Part shown: one piece after another, positions 1 through 4,376 of the stretch
Layout of the letters: the number at the start of each line of letters is the position of its first letter
Position numbering within the stretch: position 1 is the stretch's first letter
From: Pseudomonadota bacterium
GTDB lineage: Bacteria; Pseudomonadota; Alphaproteobacteria; CACIAM-22H2
DNA: 7,239 nucleotides
Assembly (NCBI GenBank): GCA_020161965.1
Contig: JAIUNH010000194.1
Coordinates: forward strand, 1 to 7,239
Reading direction: 5' to 3'
The notes under the pieces: generated by a model
What the model was told of the DNA's origin: nothing
The model's input: only the letters and a program-made list of their open reading frames with translations
Database searches by the model: none
Translations under genes and position numbers: made by a program

Positions 1-340
1 CGAAGACGAGTCCGGAGCCCATCGCGGCGAACGCCGCCAGAAACTGCGCGCCGAATTTGACGAAGGCACCCTGGGCGCGCCGATCATCGGCGAGGCCCGC
101 GATCGCGGCGATGGCCGCCCCGATCGCCAGCCCGATCATTTCGGGTGTGGGCGAAGCGATCACCGCACCACCCGCCAATACGCCGATCACCAGCCCGATG
201 CCGCCGCCGCGCGGCGTGGGCAGTTTGTGCGACGAGCGTTCGTTGGGCGTATCGACCAGCACGCGATAGCGCGCCATCGCTTCGGCACCGGCATAACCGG
301 CAAGGCCGGCCAGGAGAATCGCGATCAAACTCGGGCTCAT
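1..340 (-). CDS. MraY/WecA-family (glycosyltransferase 4) sugar-phosphate transferase, N-terminal part
   Basis: The frame opens with ATG at 340-338 and runs off the left edge without a stop, giving 113 residues. It begins with a hydrophobic helix (residues 4-20), followed by D30-TPNERSSH-x-x-PTPRGGG-I (30-48), a hallmark of this family, then a hydrophobic stretch (49-82) and GLADD (82-86), the aspartate pair that binds Mg2+ and the polyprenyl phosphate. Family members sit in the inner membrane and move a sugar-1-phosphate from a UDP-sugar to undecaprenyl phosphate, starting O-antigen, capsule or teichoic-acid-like glycan synthesis. The PNERSSH form points to the WecA/WbpL/TagO branch rather than MraY. 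The sugar specificity lies in the missing C-terminal part. AAGG lies 4 bases before the ATG. It diverges from the permease gene and is probably unrelated to the rest of the window. Confidence 0.87.
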   Translation of the reverse strand, partial: MSPSLIAILLAGLAGYAGAEAMARYRVLVDTPNERSSHKLPTPRGGGIGLVIGVLAGGAVIASPTPEMIGLAIGAAIAAIAGLADDRRAQGAFVKFGAQFLAAFAAMGSGLVF

Positions 341-349
341 AACGCCTTG

Positions 350-424
350 CTAGCCCGTTTGGGGGCGGCCTCCAAGAGTCTTGGCGAGGGCCGGGCAGTC
401 AGCCCAAAAAATGAGCAGGGTCAT
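350..424 (-). CDS. Candidate 24-codon leader ORF upstream of the WecA-like gene
   Basis: ATG at 424-422 starts a 24-residue frame (beginning MTLLIFWADC) that ends in TAG at 352-350, 9 bases before the WecA-like start. A GAGG motif at 434-431 is 6 bases upstream of the ATG, which is good ribosome-binding spacing. The frame is the same as that of the downstream gene, so only the TAG and three codons separate the two. Against it: third-position GC is lower than in neighbouring genes, no homology is recognisable, and the best minus-strand promoter candidate would start transcription only about 4 bases before the ATG, leaving the GAGG out of the mRNA. It could be a translated leader, a remnant of a longer N-terminus, or chance. 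Confidence 0.22.
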   Translation of the reverse strand: MTLLIFWADCPALAKTLGGRPQTG

Positions 425-434
425 ATTCGCCCTC

Positions 435-463
435 AATAAAATCAATGAGTTGATTGTATTCAA
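435..463 (-). promoter_or_regulatory. Candidate sigma-70 promoter toward the WecA-like gene
   Basis: On the minus strand TTGAAT (463-458) and TTTATT (440-435) are separated by exactly 17 bases, each matching 4 of 6 consensus positions. They lie in the only AT-rich patch of the 186-base divergent region. The spacer holds most of the inverted repeat at 440-455, so a repressor bound there would block this promoter. Identified by eye only. Confidence 0.3.
440..455. promoter_or_regulatory. 6-bp inverted repeat, possible operator
   Basis: AATCAA (440-445) and TTGATT (450-455) are exact reverse complements with a 4-base spacer TGAG. A second, overlapping imperfect palindrome, ATTGTATTCAAT, covers 453-464. 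Both lie between the divergent starts, just upstream of the sigma-54-like element at 467-483. The size and symmetry fit a dimeric repressor or activator site, but no specific regulator family can be assigned. Confidence 0.3.
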
Positions 464-466
464 TTC

Positions 467-483
467 TTGGAATGACGGTTGCA
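467..483 (+). promoter_or_regulatory. Candidate sigma-54 (-24/-12) promoter for the permease gene
   Basis: The sequence TTGGAATGACGGTTGCA aligns without gaps to the sigma-54 consensus TTGGCACG-N4-TTGCW, differing at two positions of the first block. The key GG (469-470) and GC (481-482) are 10 bases apart, as sigma-54 RNA polymerase requires. Transcription would start near 494, giving a leader of about 33 bases before the ATG at 527. No NtrC-like enhancer palindrome is obvious within the 126 bases between it and the WecA-like start. Sigma-54 control would fit a nitrogen-source transporter. Confidence 0.4.
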
Positions 484-526
484 AGACCAGGGGCAACGAT
501 ACCAACCCAGGCAGGTCCGGACCCTC

Positions 527-1297
527 ATGAATCGCGACAAAATGATCGTCTATGTCACGCCGATCGCCACCGTGATCGGCCTGTTCCTGTTCTGGGAAAT
601 GGCGTGCGTCGCCTTCAAGATCCCGCCCTTCATTCTGCCGCGTCCGTCGGTGATCTGGTCGACGCTGATCCTGCGTTGGGGCCCGATCTGGAGCAACGCG
701 GCCTTCACCCTCGCCACCACGATGGGCGGCTTCGCACTGGCCGTGGTCGTCGGCTTGTTCCTGGGCCTCGCGATCGGTGCCTCGCGCGTCATCTATGCCG
801 GTCTCTATCCGGTGCTGATCGGCTTCAACTCGATCCCCAAAGTCGCGGTCGTGCCCGTGCTGGTCATCTGGTTCGGCATCGGCGCCGTCCCTGCCGTGTT
901 GACCGCGTTCATGATCGCCTTCCTGCCGATCGCGGTGAACGTCGCCACGGGGCTCGCCACGATCGAACCCGAAATGCGCGACGTGATGCGCTCGCTGGGC
1001 GCCCGCAAACTTCAAATTCTGTGGAAGGTCGGCATCCCGCGCTCGCTGCCCTATTTCTTCGCCTCGCTGAAGGTCGCGATCACGCTCGCTTTCGTGGGCT
1101 CCGTCGTCGCCGAGACGGTCGCGTCGAACGAAGGCATCGGGTACCTCATGATCGCCGCATCGTCGCGCTTCGATGTGCCGCTCGTCTTCGCCGGGCTGAT
1201 GGTCATCGCGGTGATGGGCGTCATCATGTACGGCGTCACCGTGGCGCTCGAACAGCACTTCACCGGCTGGGCGACGCGCGGCCAAGAAGGTACCTAA
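527..1297 (+). CDS. ABC transporter permease, NitT/TauT (SsuC/TauC-like) family
   Basis: This 256-residue inner-membrane protein belongs to the BPD_transp_1 permeases that import nitrate, taurine, alkanesulfonates, pyrimidine precursors and similar small molecules. Hydrophobic segments lie at about 7-28, 62-86, 105-125, 126-145, 184-198 and 217-240. The ATPase-contacting EAA loop is at about 149-175 (EMRDVMRSLGA through GIPRSLP), and ILPRPSVIW (36-44) is typical of this family near the N-terminus. I chose ATG 527; an in-frame TTG at 479 would add 16 hydrophilic residues and overlaps the sigma-54-like -12 element. A possible ribosome-binding AGGCAGG lies about 10-16 bases upstream. No ATP-binding or substrate-binding partner is present on either side, so it must use subunits encoded elsewhere. 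The substrate is unknown. Confidence 0.9.
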   Translation: MNRDKMIVYVTPIATVIGLFLFWEMACVAFKIPPFILPRPSVIWSTLILRWGPIWSNAAFTLATTMGGFALAVVVGLFLGLAIGASRVIYAGLYPVLIGFNSIPKVAVVPVLVIWFGIGAVPAVLTAFMIAFLPIAVNVATGLATIEPEMRDVMRSLGARKLQILWKVGIPRSLPYFFASLKVAITLAFVGSVVAETVASNEGIGYLMIAASSRFDVPLVFAGLMVIAVMGVIMYGVTVALEQHFTGWATRGQEGT

Positions 1298-1325
1298 GTC
1301 CCTTCTTCCAAAAGGCTGGATTTCG

Positions 1326-1353
1326 GGGCCGCGACTTGCGAAGGTCGCGGCCC
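1326..1353 (+). terminator. GC-rich hairpin after the permease gene (weak terminator or mRNA processing stem)
   Basis: GGGCCGCGAC (1326-1335) pairs perfectly with GTCGCGGCCC (1344-1353) around an 8-base loop. No proper T run follows (TAATCCGTTT), so it would be a weak terminator. It sits 28 bases after the permease stop and 24 bases before the RidA-like start. With no room for a separate promoter behind it, it may reduce rather than stop transcription into the next gene, or stabilise the permease mRNA end. Confidence 0.5.
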
Positions 1354-1377
1354 TAATCCGTTTGGGAGAACCGAAGA

Positions 1378-1725
1378 ATGACCATCCAGCGCATCAAGCC
1401 GGGCCCGCGTATGAGCCAGGCCGTCGTCCACGGCTCGACCGTCTATGTCGCGGGCCAGGTGGCCGCCGATCCCGTGCCCGACGTGAAGAAGCAGACCCAG
1501 CAGATCCTGGCGCAGATCGACGAATTGCTCGCCGCTGCCGGCAGCGACAAGACGAAGCTTCTGTCGGCGACGATCTATCTGCCGGATATCCGCCACTTCG
1601 CCGATATGAATTCGGTGTGGGACGGCTGGGTCAGTGCGGGCAACACGCCCGCGCGCGCGACCGTGCAGGCGAGCCTCGCCGGGCCGCAATACTGGGTCGA
1701 AATCGTCGTGGTCGCGGCGATCTAA
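1378..1725 (+). CDS. RidA/YjgF/UK114-superfamily protein, YoaB-like
   Basis: This 115-residue protein covers the whole single-domain fold, which normally forms trimers with active sites between subunits. The start MTIQRI, the segments DATIYL-like LLSATIYLPD (61-70), MNSVWDGWV (77-85) and the end NTPARATVQASL...VEIVVVAA resemble E. coli YoaB more than archetypal RidA. R93 corresponds to the arginine (Arg105 in E. coli RidA) needed for hydrolysis of reactive enamines/imines, and E108 to Glu120; the position of RidA Cys107 is T95. It may therefore deaminate an imine-type intermediate or detoxify one, but the YoaB-like branch is less well characterised. GGAG lies 9 bases before the ATG. It follows the permease at 80 bases in the same direction and is probably co-transcribed, with a strong terminator behind it. 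Confidence 0.88.
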   Translation: MTIQRIKPGPRMSQAVVHGSTVYVAGQVAADPVPDVKKQTQQILAQIDELLAAAGSDKTKLLSATIYLPDIRHFADMNSVWDGWVSAGNTPARATVQASLAGPQYWVEIVVVAAI

Positions 1726-1739
1726 ACCGACGAAGCGAT

Positions 1740-1780
1740 AAAGCCGGGCGGGGGTGACCCCGCCCGGCTTTTTCTTTTTT
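1740..1780 (+). terminator. Strong intrinsic terminator after the RidA-like gene
   Basis: AAAGCCGGGCGGGG (1740-1753) and CCCCGCCCGGCTTT (1758-1771) form a perfect 14-bp stem with loop GTGA, followed by a T-rich tail to 1780 broken by one C. It ends the permease-RidA unit. Read on the minus strand, the stem is followed by only TTTAT, so it could also act weakly on the converging SDR transcript, whose stop codon is 13 bases away. Confidence 0.92.
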
Positions 1781-1793
1781 GGATCGGCTCCGT

Positions 1794-2549
1794 TTAGATC
1801 GCTTGCCCGCCGGAGACTTCGATCCGCTGCGCGTTGACCCAGCGATTGGCATCCGACAGCAGGCTCGCGATCATCGGTCCGATATCGTCGGGCACGCCCG
1901 CACGGCCCAAAGCCGTCATGTCGGCGAAGATCTTGTTGATCTCCGGATTGTCGCGCACGGCGCCGCCGCCGAAATCGGTTTCGATCGCGCCGGGCGCCAC
2001 GGTGTTGACCGCGATCCCGCGCTTGCCCAATTCCTTGGCCATATAGACCGTCAGCACTTCGACTGCGCCCTTCGCGGCGGCGTAGACGCCGTAGCCGGGG
2101 AAGGATTGGCGCGTCAGGCCCGACGACAGGTTGACGATCCGCCCGCCATCGGCGAGCAGCGGCAGCAGCGTCTGGGTCAGGAAGAACACGCCCTTGAAAT
2201 GGACGTTCACCAAACCGTCGAACTGCGCCTCGGTCATGGTGCCGATCAGCGCGTAGTCGCCGTGGCCGGCGTTGTTGACCAGATGGTCGAAGCGGTCGCG
2301 GCCCCATTTGTCGCGCAAGACCGTTTCCAGCCGCGCCGCGAATGTGCCGAAAGCGGCGATGTTTCCGGCGTCGAGCTGGATCGCCGCCGCCTTGCGGCCC
2401 AGGGCTTCGATCTCGGTCACGACCTTGCGCGCTTCGGCTTCGTTGCGCAGATAGGTGATGATCACGTCGCCGCCCGCGCGGGCGACGCTGAGTGCGGCGT
2501 TGCGGCCAAGGCCCCGGCTCGCACCGGTGATGAGGGTGATCTTGGACAT
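1794..2549 (-). CDS. Classical short-chain dehydrogenase/reductase (SDR)
   Basis: This 251-residue protein has the full classical SDR pattern: cofactor motif TGASRGLG (8-15), D60 for adenine contact, NNAG (92-95), catalytic tetrad N115, S143, Y156 and K160 (YAAAK), the PG motif (186-187) and a C-terminal SGGQAI. R12 in the glycine loop and R35 after the second strand favour NADP(H). It would be a soluble NAD(P)-dependent oxidoreductase acting on a carbonyl or alcohol; the closest general style is 3-oxoacyl-ACP-reductase-like, but substrate cannot be inferred. The start is supported by AAAGGA (2562-2557) 7 bases upstream. It diverges from the AraC-type gene across 133 bases, a usual arrangement for a regulator and its target. 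Confidence 0.93.
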   Translation of the reverse strand: MSKITLITGASRGLGRNAALSVARAGGDVIITYLRNEAEARKVVTEIEALGRKAAAIQLDAGNIAAFGTFAARLETVLRDKWGRDRFDHLVNNAGHGDYALIGTMTEAQFDGLVNVHFKGVFFLTQTLLPLLADGGRIVNLSSGLTRQSFPGYGVYAAAKGAVEVLTVYMAKELGKRGIAVNTVAPGAIETDFGGGAVRDNPEINKIFADMTALGRAGVPDDIGPMIASLLSDANRWVNAQRIEVSGGQAI

Positions 2550-2600
2550 GGGATTTTCCTTTCGAGGTTGGGGACGAAATCGCGTCGTCCGGTGATGGGA

Positions 2601-2647
2601 AGATCGCCCCGAACCGGAAATCCTTGTTGCCGGATCCCTGGCGATCT
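2601..2647. promoter_or_regulatory. Possible operator elements between the SDR and AraC-type genes
   Basis: AGATCGCC (2601-2608) and GGCGATCT (2640-2647) are an exact 8-bp inverted pair separated by 31 bases. Between them, related direct elements CCGGAAATCC (from 2614) and CCGGATCC (from 2630) occur 16 bases apart, with another CCGG at 2589-2592. AraC-family proteins often bind direct half-sites. The right arm abuts the -35 element of the regulator's own candidate promoter, so one protein could control both directions. Confidence 0.3.
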
Positions 2648-2682
2648 TTGCCTAATCCTCCGAATTGGCGTATGCTCGCGCC
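2648..2682 (+). promoter_or_regulatory. Candidate sigma-70 promoter placed for leaderless transcription of the AraC-type gene
   Basis: TTGCCT (2648-2653) and TATGCT (2671-2676) are 17 bases apart and each match 4 of 6 consensus positions. Six bases later comes the A of the ATG at 2683, so transcription would start at or next to the start codon. No Shine-Dalgarno-like sequence lies in the preceding 15 bases, which agrees with a leaderless message. Confidence 0.5.
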
Positions 2683-3573
2683 ATGAACGAATTGCGCGAT
2701 GCCGTCCGGTTCCATGCCGAAGCCCATGCCGGGGTGGACGGCGTCAGCCCGACGCCGATCCCCGGCCTGACGACCGTGCGCGCGACGGCGCCGAGCGGCC
2801 TCGTCCACGCAATCCCGCGTCCGCTCGCGTGTCTGGTCGTCCAAGGCGCCAAGCGCGTGACGATGGGCGATCGCGATTTCGATTTCTCGGCGGGCGACAC
2901 GCTGCTGATTACGGCCGACGTGCCGACGGTCAGCCAGATCACCCGCGCGAGCCGGGCCGCACCCTATTATTCGCTGGTCGTCGAACTCGACGCGGCATTG
3001 ATCGCCGATCTAGTCACCCAAATGGGCGGCGGCAAACCCGATGCGGCGGCGCCGTTGCGCGTCGATTCGACCGATCGCGAAACCGCCGACGCGGCCTTGC
3101 GGCTGTTGCGGCTGCTGGATCGCCCGCAAGCGGTGCCGATGCTGCACGGCGCGTTGCTGCGCGAGTTCCATTACTGGCTATTGGCGGGAAAATTGGGGCC
3201 GGCGATCCGCCGTCTGGGCTGGCCGGACGGGCAGGCGGCGCGCGTGGCGCGCGCGGTGGCCCTCCTGCGCCGCGACTTCGCCAAGCCGTTGCGCGTCGAC
3301 GATCTCGCCGATGTCGCGGGCATGAGCGCTTCGTCGTTTCACCAGCATTTCCGCGCGGTCACGTCGCTGTCGCCGCTGCAATTCCAGAAGCGACTGCGAT
3401 TGATCGAGGCGCGACGCCTGATGCAGGCCGAAGGGGCGAGCGCCGGCAACGCGGCCTTCGCCGTCGGCTACGAAAGCGTGCATCAATTCACGCGCGAATA
3501 CGGGCGGATGTTCGGCCTGCCGCCGGTGCGCGACGCCAAGGCGGCACGCGGCAAAATCCGCGTTGCGGCTTAG
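2683..3573 (+). CDS. AraC-family regulator with AraC_N domain (YqhC-like)
   Basis: This 296-residue protein joins an N-terminal AraC_N sensing domain (about 20-170, including PLACLVVQGAKRVTMGDR and FSAGDTLLIT) to a C-terminal DNA-binding domain with two helix-turn-helix units: LRVDDLADVAGMSASSFHQHF (203-223) and NAAFAVGYESVHQFTREYGRMFG (256-278). The layout matches E. coli YqhC, which activates neighbouring reductase genes in response to aldehydes. By analogy it probably activates the divergent SDR gene; the inducer is unknown. ATG 2683 is preferred over an in-frame TTG at 2665, which lies inside the promoter spacer. Its stop overlaps that of xdhC by 4 bases on the opposite strand, with no terminator between them. 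Confidence 0.93.
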   Translation: MNELRDAVRFHAEAHAGVDGVSPTPIPGLTTVRATAPSGLVHAIPRPLACLVVQGAKRVTMGDRDFDFSAGDTLLITADVPTVSQITRASRAAPYYSLVVELDAALIADLVTQMGGGKPDAAAPLRVDSTDRETADAALRLLRLLDRPQAVPMLHGALLREFHYWLLAGKLGPAIRRLGWPDGQAARVARAVALLRRDFAKPLRVDDLADVAGMSASSFHQHFRAVTSLSPLQFQKRLRLIEARRLMQAEGASAGNAAFAVGYESVHQFTREYGRMFGLPPVRDAKAARGKIRVAA

Positions 3574-4376
3574 GCCGGCGTTTTCTCCGCCGTTGCGGTT
3601 TGGCGCACGCGCAGCAGCTGCGCCGCCGCCGCGATCGCGATCGCATGCGGATGTTTGTCCGCGATTCCTTCGTCGCCGATCGGGCAGATTAAGGACGAAG
3701 GATCGATCCCCTTCGCCGCGAGCCGCGCTTCGAAGCGCGCGCGTTTGCTGGCCGAGCCGATCAAACCCACGAAACTCAAATCGCCGCGCTTGAGAAAACG
3801 TTCGACGATCGCGAGATCGAGATCGTGACTATGCGTCATGACGAGCGCCGCCGCCCCCGGCGGAACGTCTTTCGCGGCGTCCTCCGCGAATTCCTCGACC
3901 CGGCGCGCGGCGTTCGCGGGCAGCAAGGCCGGAAATTGCTCGGGCCGCCCGTCGACCAGCGTCACGCGCCACGGCAATCCGGCAAGGTGATGAACCAAAG
4001 CCTTGCCGACATGGCCGGCCCCGAAAATCCACACTTGGAATTCGGGTGCTGCGAACGGCTCGATCGACAGCGTGACGACACCGCCGCAACATTGGCCGAG
4101 CTTCGGCCCCAGCGCGAAGCGTTCGACATGCGGCGCGGTTTGGCACTTGTCGATCAGATCGCGTGCGATCTCGATCGCTTTCATCTCCAGATGACCGCCG
4201 CCGATCGAACCGACCTGGCCTTGTGCATCGACCAGCATCTTTGTCCCGGCCTCGCGCGGGGACGAGCCTTCGACCGCCAGCACCGTCACTAGCGCACACG
4301 CCGTGCCCGCTTGGCGATGGCGCGTCAGCGCGGCAAGCCAATCTTCGGACGGCAGAGGCAGAAATTCGCCGGTCAT
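3570..4376 (-). CDS. xdhC: Xanthine dehydrogenase accessory protein XdhC
   Basis: This 268-residue protein is the molybdenum-cofactor chaperone of xanthine dehydrogenase; in Rhodobacter capsulatus XdhC binds Moco, promotes its sulfuration and hands it to XdhB. The N-terminal XdhC/CoxI domain shows EGSSPREAGTKMLV (36-49), GSIGGGHLEMKAIEIAR (56-72) and LGQCCGGVV (93-101), whose Cys pair (96-97) is typical. The C-terminal Rossmann domain shows IFGAGHVG (117-124), VDGRPEQFP (141-149), THSHDLDL (181-188), GLIGSASKRARF (204-215) and CPIGDEGIADKHP (231-243). The frame is open upstream, but ATG 4376 is chosen because it overlaps the xdhB stop as ATGA and has GAAGG (4388-4384) 7 bases upstream. It is the last gene of the operon and converges on the AraC-type gene. 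Confidence 0.95.
   Translation of the reverse strand: MTGEFLPLPSEDWLAALTRHRQAGTACALVTVLAVEGSSPREAGTKMLVDAQGQVGSIGGGHLEMKAIEIARDLIDKCQTAPHVERFALGPKLGQCCGGVVTLSIEPFAAPEFQVWIFGAGHVGKALVHHLAGLPWRVTLVDGRPEQFPALLPANAARRVEEFAEDAAKDVPPGAAALVMTHSHDLDLAIVERFLKRGDLSFVGLIGSASKRARFEARLAAKGIDPSSLICPIGDEGIADKHPHAIAIAAAAQLLRVRQTATAEKTPA

Noticed and set aside
393..411. GGGC-AGTCA-GCCC stem followed by an A run, as a terminator
   Set aside because: The stem is only 4 bp, and the run is A on the plus strand; on the minus strand the T run would precede the stem, so neither direction makes an intrinsic terminator.
514..523. Palindrome GGTCCGGACC just before the permease start
   Set aside because: A 10-base palindrome of this composition is not surprising in GC-rich DNA; without conservation data it does not support an operator or translational control call.
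479..526. TTG start at 479 for the permease
   Set aside because: It adds a hydrophilic 16-residue tail not expected in this family, lacks a ribosome-binding site and overlaps the sigma-54-like element; ATG 527 fits better.
350..1285. 311-codon minus-strand open frame opposite the permease
   Set aside because: It is antisense to the permease with a His/Asp/Arg-rich translation. Only its last 24 codons, outside the permease, were kept as a separate low-confidence candidate.
1294..2844. 516-codon minus-strand open frame
   Set aside because: It overlaps the SDR in another frame and is antisense to the RidA-like gene and its terminator; composition is Arg/Asp/Gly-rich noise.
1779..3692. 637-codon plus-strand open frame spanning the SDR and AraC-type genes
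   Set aside because: It runs antisense to the SDR, then out of frame through the AraC-type gene, both of which have full family motifs; its product is Arg/Ala/Gly-rich without motifs.
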